Below, piece by piece: positions 56,616-64,000 of a stretch of 64,000 bases of DNA. The position numbers were made by a program, and so were the translations under genes. Every line of letters starts with the position of its first letter. Positions within the stretch are counted from its first letter, which is position 1. Source of the stretch: Corynebacterium capitovis DSM 44611 (GTDB taxonomy: Bacteria; Actinomycetota; Actinomycetes; Mycobacteriales; Mycobacteriaceae). Below the pieces are notes generated by a model. The model was not told where the DNA came from, made no database searches, and saw nothing but the letters and a program-made list of their open reading frames with translations. The stretch lies in assembly GCF_030440535.1 (NCBI RefSeq), contig NZ_CP047117.1:496001-560000 (forward strand), written 5' to 3'.

Positions 56616-57362
56616 GTGTCCCACTACCCATATCCCCCTCGCAACCCCGCTGGTGACCCCTCTGCGTTTACCGGCCAGCCCCGTGCGACCCCCAGCGGGT
56701 ACGGGGGCCTGCGGCCGGTGAGCCCGCGCCAGGTGGGGAGAACCGCGCGCCAGAAACGCGCTTCGGGGTTCCGCGCAGCGTTCGGATTCCTGGCGGTGAT
56801 CTGGATCGTCTTCATCGTCAACGCCGTGTTCTTTGGTGGAACCTTGAACTACCTCGGCATTCACCCGCTCGACGTGACCTCGGGCTGGCACATTCTCACG
56901 TCGCCACTCCTTCACGCCAACATCGACCACATCTCCTCGAACAGCGTGCCCGGCGCAATCTTCTGTTTCCTCATCGGCTACTCCGGACGTCGGGTGTTTT
57001 GGGAGGTCACGGTCATCGCCCTCCTCATCGGTGGGCTGGGGGTGTGGCTCTTCGGCGGAGTTGGCACAAACCACATCGGCGCGTCGGGGCTGATTTACGG
57101 GTGGCTGGCGTACCTGGTTGTGCGGGGAGTGTTCAACCGGTCGGGGCGTCAGATCCTGCTGGGCATCGTTCTCGGTTTCTTCTACTCGGGCCTGATCTGG
57201 GGCGTGTTGCCGGGCACGCCCGGCGTGAGCTGGCAGGCGCACCTGTTCGGCGCAATTGGGGGCATCCTCGCGGGCATGCTGATCACGTCCGATGACCCGC
57301 CGAAGCTGGCGGCCCGCCGGGTGCGGCGCGACGCGTATCGACGGGCCTCACTCGGGGGGTAG
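56616..57362 (+). CDS. Rhomboid-family intramembrane protease
   Basis: The protein has 248 residues: a cytoplasmic Pro/Arg-rich N-terminus of ~55 residues, then about six helices. The nucleophile motif GASG ([14 protein letters not shown]) and the catalytic His in [10 protein letters not shown] form the rhomboid dyad. [14 protein letters not shown] fits the family oxyanion loop. The start GTG at 56616 has TAGACT 8 nt before it and GGAAAG overlapping, so either leaderless or a weak RBS. murI follows after 32 bp. Confidence 0.88.
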   Translation: MSHYPYPPRNPAGDPSAFTGQPRATPSGYGGLRPVSPRQVGRTARQKRASGFRAAFGFLAVIWIVFIVNAVFFGGTLNYLGIHPLDVTSGWHILTSPLLHANIDHISSNSVPGAIFCFLIGYSGRRVFWEVTVIALLIGGLGVWLFGGVGTNHIGASGLIYGWLAYLVVRGVFNRSGRQILLGIVLGFFYSGLIWGVLPGTPGVSWQAHLFGAIGGILAGMLITSDDPPKLAARRVRRDAYRRASLGG

Positions 57363-57394
57363 CGCGCCCGCGGGGGCGGGGTAGCATCGGCAGC

Positions 57395-58198
57395 GTGCAA
57401 GAAACTCCCTGTAATTCGGCGCCGATCGGGCTTTTTGACTCAGGGGTGGGGGGACTCACCGTCGCGCGGGCTGTGATAGACCAGCTGGGTGGCGAGTCCA
57501 TCATCTACATCGGGGACACCGCCAACGGGCCATACGGGCCGCAGCCCATCGCCGACGTCCGCTCCCACGCCACGCGGATTGCCGACGAGCTCGTCGAGCG
57601 CGGGTGCAAAATGCTCGTCATCGCGTGCAACACCGCGTCCGCCGCGTTCTTGCACGACGCCAGGGAGCGCTACTCCGTCCCCGTTGTCGAGGTCATTCAG
57701 CCCGCGGTGCGCCGGGCCATCGCGACGACCCGCAACGGACGAGTTGGTGTCATCGGCACGCGGGGCACGATCAAATCCGGTGTCTACCAGGACCTATTTT
57801 CTCTGAGTCCCGATCTGGAGGTGCACGCGGCGGCGTGCCCGGCCTTCGTCGAGTTTGTGGAGCGCGGCATCACGGCGGGCCGGCAGATCCTCGGGGTGGC
57901 GCAGGGCTATCTTGCCCCGTTGCAGGCGGCGGGCGTCGATACGCTCGTGCTTGGCTGTACGCATTACCCGCTGCTCAGTGGCGTCATCCAGCTGGCAATT
58001 GGCGACGGCGTGACGCTGGTTTCCTCGGCGGAGGAGACGGCGAAGGACGTGCTCCGCGTGCTCACGGAGCGAGACATGCTGGCGCCGGAGGGCCACCAGC
58101 CAGTACGTTCTTTCGAGTCGACGGGTGACCCAGAGGTGTTCAACCGTCTAGCGGGTCGTTTCCTCGGCCCGCACGTGACTGCTACGAGCCACCCCTGA
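57395..58198 (+). CDS. murI: Glutamate racemase
   Basis: The protein has 267 residues. Catalytic Cys lie in [11 protein letters not shown] and [11 protein letters not shown]; the N-terminal [16 protein letters not shown] is the usual start. It makes D-glutamate for peptidoglycan. The GTG start follows TAGCAT by 7 nt (leaderless). Confidence 0.95.
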   Translation: MQETPCNSAPIGLFDSGVGGLTVARAVIDQLGGESIIYIGDTANGPYGPQPIADVRSHATRIADELVERGCKMLVIACNTASAAFLHDARERYSVPVVEVIQPAVRRAIATTRNGRVGVIGTRGTIKSGVYQDLFSLSPDLEVHAAACPAFVEFVERGITAGRQILGVAQGYLAPLQAAGVDTLVLGCTHYPLLSGVIQLAIGDGVTLVSSAEETAKDVLRVLTERDMLAPEGHQPVRSFESTGDPEVFNRLAGRFLGPHVTATSHP

Positions 58199-58289
58199 GT
58201 GCTCCCGCGTCGGGCGTCGTGTGAAAAAGCTGGGTCACGACCGCCGGGTTCGGTTCGATTTTGCTGCCAATCCGTGGCAGAGTGACCCC

Positions 58290-59060
58290 ATGCGGTTGAC
58301 CATCCTCGGGTGTTCCGGGAGCCTGGGCGCGCCAGGGAACCCCGGATCGTCGTACCTGATTACAACTCCCGGCAACCCGGGGCTGCTGATGGATTTCGGG
58401 CCCGGTGCCCTCGCCGCGATGCAAAGGGTCCACGACCCGGCTGATGCCCACGTCATCTTCAGCCACCTCCACGCGGACCACTGCTCCGATGTCCCCTCGC
58501 TGCTGGTGTGGCGCAGGTTCCACCCGACGGCGCCCGCGTCTCGACGCCATCTTATGTACGGCCCCGGCTACGCGCCGGAGCATTTCGGGCGGATGGCGTC
58601 GGACGGGCCGAGCGAGATTGACGACATCTCGGACACGTTCGACTTCCGGCCATGGGTGTCGGGTGAGCCGGTCGACATCGACGATGTCACTGTCGTACCG
58701 GTGCCCGTCGAACACCCCGCGGTAGAGTCCCATGCCCTGCGCGTGACGTCCCAGACAAACGGCGCGGTGGTCGCGTTCTCGGGGGATTCCGGAATGACGC
58801 CCACGCTTGTCGACGCCGCCCGCGACGCCGATATCTTCCTGTGTGAGGCGGCGTGGGGCCCGGCGGCTGAGAACCCCGCGCCGGGCATGCACCTTTCGGG
58901 TGTCGAGGCAGGGCGCATCGCGCGGGAGGCGGGTGTGAAGAAGCTCGTGCTCGTGCACATCCAGCCCTGGTGCGACAAGGAGGCGACGCGCGAGGCCGCC
59001 CGCGAGGAGTTTTCCGGTGACATCGTCATAGGCCAGGCGGGGGACACGTTCGACCTCTAG
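58290..59060 (+). CDS. Metallo-beta-lactamase fold hydrolase
   Basis: The protein has 256 residues with the metal motif HLHADHCSD near residue 60, HPAVESHALR, SGDSGMTP and the late His in LVHIQP. The pattern resembles RNase Z/cyclic phosphodiesterase relatives. The ATG of MRLTILGCSGS was chosen because homologues start there; the frame extends upstream without RBS. It lies between murI and rph, an order conserved in corynebacteria as I recall. Substrate unknown. Confidence 0.83.
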   Translation: MRLTILGCSGSLGAPGNPGSSYLITTPGNPGLLMDFGPGALAAMQRVHDPADAHVIFSHLHADHCSDVPSLLVWRRFHPTAPASRRHLMYGPGYAPEHFGRMASDGPSEIDDISDTFDFRPWVSGEPVDIDDVTVVPVPVEHPAVESHALRVTSQTNGAVVAFSGDSGMTPTLVDAARDADIFLCEAAWGPAAENPAPGMHLSGVEAGRIAREAGVKKLVLVHIQPWCDKEATREAAREEFSGDIVIGQAGDTFDL

Positions 59061-59085
59061 GTGAGGCCTGGTTAGGCTTGGCCCC

Positions 59086-59829
59086 ATGACTTCTTCCACC
59101 AGCCAGTTCACGCGTGCCGATGGCCGCAGTTTCGATGAGTTGCGCCCAGTGCGCATCACCCGCGGTTTTACCTCGAACCCCGCCGGCAGCGTGCTCGTGG
59201 AGTTCGGAAACACCCGCGTGATGTGTACCGCTTCCGTCGAGGTCGGTGTGCCCAGGTTCAAGAGAGACTCCGGCGAGGGGTGGCTGACCGCCGAGTACTC
59301 CATGCTGCCGAGCGCCACCCACGAGCGCATGCCTCGCGAGTCGATGCGCGGGAAGGTCAAGGGCCGCACGCACGAGATCTCCCGCCTCGTCGGCCGCTCA
59401 CTGCGCGCGGCGGTGGACCTGAGCCAGCTGGGCGAAAACACGATCCAGCTCGACTGTGATGTGCTCCAGGCCGACGGTGGAACGCGCACCGCGTCCATCA
59501 CTGGGGCCTACGTCGCTCTTGCCGATGCGGTCACCGTGCTCAAGCAGCGCGGAGTCGTGCCGGGTGAGCCTCTCCTGCCGCCGGTCGCGGCCGTCTCGGC
59601 GGGTCTTCTCGACGGCCACGTGGTCCTCGACCTTCCCTACGAAGAGGACTCTCGCGCCGAGGTTGACCTCAATGTGGTGATGAACGACACCGGAAACTTT
59701 GTGGAAATTCAGGGCACGGGAGAGCACGGTTTGTTCGGGCGCGCCCAGCTGGGAGACATGCTCGACGTCGCCGAGAAAGGCTGCCGGGAACTCATCGCTG
59801 CGCAGAAGGAGGCGCTGGGGTGGAGCTAA
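59086..59829 (+). CDS. rph: Ribonuclease PH
   Basis: The protein has 247 residues, with [64 protein letters not shown] and [13 protein letters not shown]. It trims tRNA 3' ends by phosphorolysis. TAGGCT with a 7-nt gap precedes the ATG (leaderless). It overlaps rdgB by 10 bp. Confidence 0.95.
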   Translation: MTSSTSQFTRADGRSFDELRPVRITRGFTSNPAGSVLVEFGNTRVMCTASVEVGVPRFKRDSGEGWLTAEYSMLPSATHERMPRESMRGKVKGRTHEISRLVGRSLRAAVDLSQLGENTIQLDCDVLQADGGTRTASITGAYVALADAVTVLKQRGVVPGEPLLPPVAAVSAGLLDGHVVLDLPYEEDSRAEVDLNVVMNDTGNFVEIQGTGEHGLFGRAQLGDMLDVAEKGCRELIAAQKEALGWS

Positions 59830-60443
59830 CGCACCGGGGAGCCGACCTGTGCGTCCTGGTGGCGTCGAATAACGCCAAGAAGCTTCACGAACTGGACGTA
59901 ATCCTGGGTGAGCTGGGGATCAATGGGGTAGAGCTGGTTAGCTCGCGCGAGGTGGAGGCCTATCCCGAACCCGTAGAAGACGGGTTGACCTTTGAAGACA
60001 ACGCCCTGATCAAAGCTCGCGCTGGTGTGGCACACACGGGCTTGCCGTGCGTCGCGGACGACTCGGGTCTGGCGGTTACAGCGCTAAACGGGATGCCGGG
60101 GATCCTCTCTGCTCGGTGGTCGGGCAAACACGGCGACGACCGGGCGAACTACCAGATCCTCCTCGCTCAAATGAAGGATATCGCGCTGCGCGACGCCGCC
60201 TTCGTGTCCTGTTGCGCCCTGGTCACGCCGGAGGGGGAGGAGTTCACCGCGACGGGGCGGTGGGAAGGCACACTGCTGCCCGCACCCCGGGGCGAGGGCG
60301 GGTTCGGCTACGACCCGGTGTTCCAGCCCGCCGATACGCCGGGACGTTCCGCGGCTGAGTTAAGCTCGGAGGAGAAAAACGCCCGCTCTCACCGGGGCGC
60401 TGCGCTTCGCGAGCTCGCCCCGCACATTGCCACCCTCCGTTAA
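59820..60443 (+). CDS. rdgB: Non-canonical purine NTP pyrophosphatase (RdgB/HAM1)
   Basis: The protein has 207 residues with [33 protein letters not shown] and [10 protein letters not shown], the HAM1 family motifs. It hydrolyses ITP/XTP so they are not built into nucleic acids. The start GTG lies inside the end of rph, so it is coupled; rph-rdgB is a common pair. Confidence 0.94.
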   Translation: MELTHRGADLCVLVASNNAKKLHELDVILGELGINGVELVSSREVEAYPEPVEDGLTFEDNALIKARAGVAHTGLPCVADDSGLAVTALNGMPGILSARWSGKHGDDRANYQILLAQMKDIALRDAAFVSCCALVTPEGEEFTATGRWEGTLLPAPRGEGGFGYDPVFQPADTPGRSAAELSSEEKNARSHRGAALRELAPHIATLR

Positions 60444-60453
60444 GATGGGGCGC

Positions 60454-60831
60454 ATGACTCTCTCACGCATTTCTGCTGCAACTGGAACCGTTCTCCTCGC
60501 CGGCTCTCTGCTCGCCGCGTGCGGTTCATCCGACGGCTTCAACGGCACCTGGGACGGCTCCGTCACGCCGACTGCGGGCGGGGTGGGGGCCACCGCCGCC
60601 TCCGTCACTATCGACGGAGGGGATTGCTCCTGGCAGCTCACCGAGCCCGATGGCAAGACCAACGACGCCCGGTGCGAGCGCGATGACGAGAAGTTTAAGC
60701 TCGCGGACCCGCTGACGGGCCGGGACTTGGAATACACGGGCAAGGTCACCAAGGAGACACTTACCCTCACCCCGGACAACGACCGCGCCGAAGAGGTCGG
60801 CGTGATGGTGTTGACGAAGTCGGGCAAGTAG
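60454..60831 (+). CDS. Small putative lipoprotein
   Basis: The protein has 125 residues. The signal MTLSRISAATGTVLLAGSLL is followed by the lipobox LAAC. The mature part (FNGTWDGSVTP...) is small and beta-rich with two Cys (DCSWQL, RCERDD). TAAGAT with a 7-nt gap precedes the ATG, so it is leaderless. No known family recognised. Confidence 0.78.
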   Translation: MTLSRISAATGTVLLAGSLLAACGSSDGFNGTWDGSVTPTAGGVGATAASVTIDGGDCSWQLTEPDGKTNDARCERDDEKFKLADPLTGRDLEYTGKVTKETLTLTPDNDRAEEVGVMVLTKSGK

Positions 60832-60844
60832 CCGGTAGTCTGAG

Positions 60845-61228
60845 CTAGCGGAGCTGGAAAAGGTCCTGCACCTGGCGGCGGCGGCGGGCCTCCACCACAA
60901 ACGACATAAACGGCACCACGCCGGAGATGGCGGTGGCGACCCACTCGCCGGCGGACCACCGCGCCTTTGTGCTCAAGTTGAGCGAGGCCATGAGGAACAC
61001 GATAAAGGCGAGCCCGTGGACGCGGGCCACCCACGCCAGCGAACTCACGTCCATGTGGAAGACGTACTGCATCACCATCCTCACGCAGAGGAGGAGAAGG
61101 AGAGCACCCGTCGTCCACGCTGCGATAGAGAAGAAAGACAGCGCCTGAGTCACACGACGCTGGCGCTCGGGGTGAACTTTTGGCGCCCGGGGAGCAGTCG
61201 ACTGCGCGTGAGCTGATTGATCAGTCAT
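60845..61228 (-). CDS. DUF3817 family membrane protein
   Basis: The protein has 127 residues with three helices (FSIAAWTTGALLLLLCVRMV; VHGLAFIVFLMASLNLS; WVATAISGVVPFMSF) and the DUF3817 pattern around VARVHG. Function unknown. AAGGAAA lies upstream of the ATG, 8 bp after the stop of the preceding membrane-protein gene; the two form an operon. Confidence 0.82.
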   Translation of the reverse strand: MTDQSAHAQSTAPRAPKVHPERQRRVTQALSFFSIAAWTTGALLLLLCVRMVMQYVFHMDVSSLAWVARVHGLAFIVFLMASLNLSTKARWSAGEWVATAISGVVPFMSFVVEARRRRQVQDLFQLR

Positions 61229-61236
61229 AGGTTTCC

Positions 61237-61698
61237 TTACTGGTTGGTGTCCATGCGGCGCTGGCGGCGCGGGGCGAGAAGTTCGTTGTACTCCTCGACG
61301 TCGAGCTGGGGGCGCTCGGGGAGGAAGTCCGGGTCGATGGAGGTGGGCTGCTGGGCGTCGGTTGCTCCGCCGGCGGCTCCAAAGCGCGCTACGTCGGCTT
61401 CGTAGAGATCGTCCAAGGCCTCGCCCTGATTTACGGCGTCGATCTTCGCGTTTTCCATTTTGATCCCGGTGCGGTAGGCGTAGACGAAGAAACCCGCGAA
61501 GAACGGCCATTGCAGCGCGTACCCGAGGTTCTGGAACGTCCCGGTGCCTGACTTAAAACGCGTCCATTGCCACCAGGCGAGGAGCAAACACGTGCAGACG
61601 GCGAGGAAAAGGAGAGCGACGTGCCAGGCCCGGACCCGGATCCGGTTTCGTTTGGGCGCGTCGCCGGGTTCCCGCGCGTATTCTACGGCTTCGCTCAC
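61237..61698 (-). CDS. Conserved actinobacterial membrane protein of unknown function
   Basis: The protein has 153 residues: a basic N-terminus, two helices (WHVALLFLAVCTCLLLAWWQW; LQWPFFAGFFVYAY) and an acidic cytoplasmic C-terminus ending RRQRRMDTNQ. The start GTG is preceded by TAGAAT at 8 nt (leaderless); the ORF continues upstream in a frame not coding. I do not know its function. It precedes the DUF3817 gene. Confidence 0.75.
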   Translation of the reverse strand: MSEAVEYAREPGDAPKRNRIRVRAWHVALLFLAVCTCLLLAWWQWTRFKSGTGTFQNLGYALQWPFFAGFFVYAYRTGIKMENAKIDAVNQGEALDDLYEADVARFGAAGGATDAQQPTSIDPDFLPERPQLDVEEYNELLAPRRQRRMDTNQ

Positions 61699-61842
61699 GT
61701 CGGCCAATTCTACCAACTCCTCCAAAAGGTGGATAACCGCGATTGCGCTGAGGCAGTGCTGAAGCAACGAGGCGCCGTTTTCATGGCTTCGCGCGCCCCA
61801 TGTAGAGTATTGGGTGCTTCGCAGCTGAGTTGCGAGTGTTAG

Positions 61843-61924
<82 letters not shown>

Positions 61925-61929
61925 CAGTC

Positions 61930-63063
61930 ATGGACGAGGTAGACGAGCTGCGGGTCGCTCTGGAGGGGCTTGGCCCGGAGGAGCACGCGTTTACCCACCT
62001 CGACCTTTCCCGCCGGCCGACGTCGTCGGGTCGCTTGACCGGGTGGGTCATCTCGGCAAAAGATCTTCACGACGTCACGGGTATGCCCACCACGCTCGGC
62101 TCCGTCCAGCGGGTATACACCGCGACGACGACGGACCCGTTCCTCGCCTCGCTAGAGCGGGAGGGCGCGCTGATCGTCGGCAAGTCCGCGACGCCGGAGC
62201 TCGGGCTAACCGTTGACACCGAGCCGGTCGGCCTGCCTCACCCCGTCAACCCCATCCATCCCGGCGCGACCCCAGGCGGTTCGTCGGGAGGAGCGGCGGT
62301 GCAGGTCGCGCGGGGGCTGGTGCGGGCCGCCCACGCATCGGATGGGGGAGGGTCCATCCGCGTCCCCGCTGCGGCCTGCGGCGTGGTGGGGTTCAAACCC
62401 GCGGGTACCGACCTAGGCGTGCAGGGCTTCATCACGCGGACCGTGTCGGACGCTGCATTTCTCCACGGGCTTCCGCAGCGGCCGGAGCCGGCCCGCGTGG
62501 GGGTGTTGGTGGATCCGCTTTTCGCGGACGCCCCAATTGCCCCAGTCATGCGACGCGCGGTACTCGACGCCGCGAGGGTGCTGGAGGGCGCGGGCTTCGA
62601 GACGGTCGCGCTGAGCCCCTACCCGGGCGCGGCCGACACGTTCGCGGCCTTTCGTACACTTTTCACCTCGGGGTTCGCGGAGCTCGCCCCCACGAGCGGC
62701 TACCCCGAATGGGTCCGTCGCCAAGGGCGGGCGGTTAAGGCAGGCGACCTGGGGCGTGCTCGTGCCCATGCTGCGGCGCTGCCTGAGCTGCTCGCCCACC
62801 AGTGGCAGGTCGACGCTCTGCTCAGCCCCGTCCTCACCACCGACCCGCCGCCGCGAGGCGCGTTCCGCAAGCTCAGCCACCCGGACAACTTCAACGCGCA
62901 GACGCGGTGGTCGCCGTGGTGCTCGCTGTTCAACGTGGCGCGCTTGCCGGCTCTCAGCCTGCCTTGGCAGGTGGCGGGAGGGCCGCCGGTCGGAATCCAC
63001 CTCGGGGGCATCACGCTTTCCGACGCCGCCTTGCTCACCCTCGCCCGCACTCTCCACCCCTAA
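61930..63063 (+). CDS. Amidase signature family protein (short)
   Basis: The protein has 377 residues. Catalytic parts are visible: the Lys in VISAKDLHDVTG near residue 40, the cis-Ser in GATPGGSSGG, and the Ser in SDGGGSIRVPAA near residue 140. At 377 residues it is shorter than most amidases (about 450-500), so the C-terminal part is reduced. The ATG at 61930 is chosen because an earlier ATG lies in tRNA-Leu. Natural substrate unknown. Confidence 0.85.
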   Translation: MDEVDELRVALEGLGPEEHAFTHLDLSRRPTSSGRLTGWVISAKDLHDVTGMPTTLGSVQRVYTATTTDPFLASLEREGALIVGKSATPELGLTVDTEPVGLPHPVNPIHPGATPGGSSGGAAVQVARGLVRAAHASDGGGSIRVPAAACGVVGFKPAGTDLGVQGFITRTVSDAAFLHGLPQRPEPARVGVLVDPLFADAPIAPVMRRAVLDAARVLEGAGFETVALSPYPGAADTFAAFRTLFTSGFAELAPTSGYPEWVRRQGRAVKAGDLGRARAHAAALPELLAHQWQVDALLSPVLTTDPPPRGAFRKLSHPDNFNAQTRWSPWCSLFNVARLPALSLPWQVAGGPPVGIHLGGITLSDAALLTLARTLHP

Positions 63064-63074
63064 AGGGGGGGGGC

Positions 63075-63548
63075 TTAGCTCAGCCAGTCACGGAGAACCC
63101 GGCCGACGTGCCCCGCGGCACGCACGTTGTACTGTGCCTGCTCGATGGCTCCGTCCGGGCCGATCAAAAACGTCGAACGGATGACGCCCTCGACGACGCG
63201 TCCGTAATTCTTCTTCTCGCCGAAAGCCCCGTAAGACTTGAGAACTTCCGTCGATTCGTCGCTTAGGAGCTCGATACGCAGATCATGGTCGGCGCGGAAG
63301 GTCGCCAGATCCGCCGGAGAGTCGGGGCTGATACCGATGACGTCCACGGCGGCGTCGTTAAGCTCCTCGAGCTTTTCGCTGAAGTCGCAGGCCTCCGTCG
63401 TGCACCCCGGGGTGTTAGCGCGCGGGTAGAAGTAGACGATGACGCGGCGTCCGGCGTAGTCGCTTAAGGACACAGTCTCGCCACGGTCGTTGGGCAGGGA
63501 GAAAGCGGGGGCTTGGTCGCCGGCGTTGAGGCGCAGATTCTCGGTCAT
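63075..63548 (-). CDS. bcp: Peroxiredoxin, Bcp/PrxQ type
   Basis: The protein has 157 residues with the peroxidatic Cys in NTPGCTTEACDF near residue 49 and a second Cys five residues later, the Bcp pattern. It reduces hydroperoxides with thioredoxin. It is convergent with the amidase and divergent from the DUF3618 gene. A longer ORF upstream covers the DUF3618 gene and is rejected. Confidence 0.92.
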   Translation of the reverse strand: MTENLRLNAGDQAPAFSLPNDRGETVSLSDYAGRRVIVYFYPRANTPGCTTEACDFSEKLEELNDAAVDVIGISPDSPADLATFRADHDLRIELLSDESTEVLKSYGAFGEKKNYGRVVEGVIRSTFLIGPDGAIEQAQYNVRAAGHVGRVLRDWLS

Positions 63549-63620
63549 GCCAACCCGTTTTACACTACTGTAGGTACGGACACTTCTGAGATACAGATGA
63601 CGAAATAGGAGTTCATCACC

Positions 63621-63896
63621 GTGGCACGAGACACCAACGACATCGAGCGCGACATCGAGCGCACCCGCGGCCAGCTCGCCAGCACGCTGGATGAGATCGC
63701 TCAGCGCGCCAACCCGTCCAACTTGGCGGACACCGCCAAGGATCAGGCAGCCGGGTGGCTGAAGGACGAAGCAGTGCAGAAGGTTCTCGCGGGCATCGGC
63801 GTTGGCATCGCCACCCTTGTCGCCGTCCGTTTCTTCAACGGGCGCAAGCGGAAGAAGGAGCTCAAGGAGCTGCAAAAGCTTCTCGCTAGCCGCTAG
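63621..63896 (+). CDS. DUF3618 family membrane-anchored protein
   Basis: The protein has 91 residues: IERDIERTRGQLASTLDEI at the N-terminus is the DUF3618 core, followed by one helix (VLAGIGVGIATLVAVRFF) and a basic C-terminal tail (GRKRKKELKELQKLL). Function unknown; often found with stress or envelope proteins. The start GTG has ATAGGAG 9 nt upstream. Confidence 0.85.
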   Translation: MARDTNDIERDIERTRGQLASTLDEIAQRANPSNLADTAKDQAAGWLKDEAVQKVLAGIGVGIATLVAVRFFNGRKRKKELKELQKLLASR

Positions 63897-63909
63897 TGTT
63901 GCGTCTTCG

Positions 63910-63940
63910 CGCCCGCTCCTGCCTCCGGCAAGGGCGGGCG
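63910..63940 (+). terminator. Hairpin terminator between convergent genes
   Basis: CGCCCGC pairs with GCGGGCG around a long loop, then TTTGCTT. It sits between the DUF3618 gene and the next minus-strand gene and may serve both. Confidence 0.5.
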
Positions 63941-63945
63941 TTTGC

Positions 63946-64000
63946 TTATGCGATCTTCGCCCCAGCGTCCGCCATGTCGGCGAGCGCCGCTGCGCCTCGT
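63946..64000 (-). CDS. 3' end of a minus-strand gene (partial)
   Basis: An open frame on the minus strand enters from the right edge and ends in TAA: ...RGAAALADMADAGAKIA. Ala/Asp-rich helix-like end; too short to identify. Position just beyond a terminator hairpin and codon choice (GC-rich third positions) make it likely real. Confidence 0.4.
   Translation of the reverse strand, partial: RGAAALADMADAGAKIA

Overview
The window comes from a high-GC actinobacterium, almost certainly a Corynebacterium or close relative. The evidence is the 16S rRNA, the tmRNA tag AEKTSQRDYALAA, a DtxR-type iron box, a Cys-less type L36, class Ib nrdHIEF followed by ctaD and serB, and gene order (hisN, inositol monophosphatase, prfB, ftsE, ftsX, smpB, SDR, ssrA, siderophore ABC genes) that matches what I recall of Corynebacterium chromosomes. 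It reads as ordinary chromosomal backbone. I see no insertion sequence, prophage, integron or CRISPR array.

Layout. 1-4.8 kb: end of a PDZ/Lon-like protease, a lipoprotein, a PPA1309-family protein, a UPF0182 membrane protein and initiator tRNA-Met. 4.8-9.4 kb: a secreted lipase and the lutABC lactate-oxidation operon. 9.4-10.95 kb: a His-rich metal-binding protein and a cation diffusion facilitator preceded by a strong candidate yybP-ykoY manganese riboswitch. 10.95-16.8 kb: a thiamine operon (thiE, a GNAT gene, thiO, thiS, thiG, thiF) joined to an upstream DUF418 membrane protein gene. 17-23.8 kb: secreted serine protease, two inositol-monophosphatase-family enzymes, prfB, ftsEX, smpB, an SDR and tmRNA. 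23.8-27.6 kb: a DtxR-box siderophore ABC importer. 27.6-33.5 kb: one complete rRNA operon with two candidate promoters and visible processing stems. 33.5-37.5 kb: a MacB-like ABC exporter pair and a two-gene fluoride channel. 37.6-43.6 kb: phosphoglucomutase, MauE/DsbA-like thiol proteins, two identical tRNA-Ala genes, a dehydrogenase gene remnant, ogt, a fructosamine-kinase-like gene, nadE and rpmJ. 43.6-51.3 kb: nrdHIE and nrdF behind two NrdR boxes, ctaD and serB. 51.2-64 kb: dinG, pncB, an 11-bp tandem repeat array, clpS, DUF2017, P1-family peptidase, rhomboid protease, murI, a metallo-beta-lactamase fold protein, rph, rdgB, several small membrane proteins, tRNA-Leu, an amidase, a peroxiredoxin and a DUF3618 protein.

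How the parts connect. Metal handling recurs: a Mn-sensing leader on a probable Mn/Zn exporter, a His-rich metal binder, a DtxR-controlled iron-siderophore importer, and a class Ib ribonucleotide reductase, whose family commonly uses Mn. Stable-RNA and ribosome-rescue functions cluster too (rrn, tRNAs, ssrA/smpB, prfB, rph). Many starts show a -10 hexamer (TANNNT) 6-8 nt before the ATG/GTG with no Shine-Dalgarno sequence, so leaderless transcription looks common and I used it to choose starts.

I did not find a wholly unknown multi-gene system. The most distinctive points are the Mn-riboswitch/CDF unit whose aptamer begins at the thiF stop codon and can hide the ribosome binding site, the DUF418 gene with an internal leaderless start for a Rho-N-like domain, the missing TPP riboswitch upstream of thiE, the 11-bp repeat array between the divergent pncB and clpS promoters, and the base-composition bias of the rrn spacers. 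All coordinates and functions come from reading the sequence; no database search was run.
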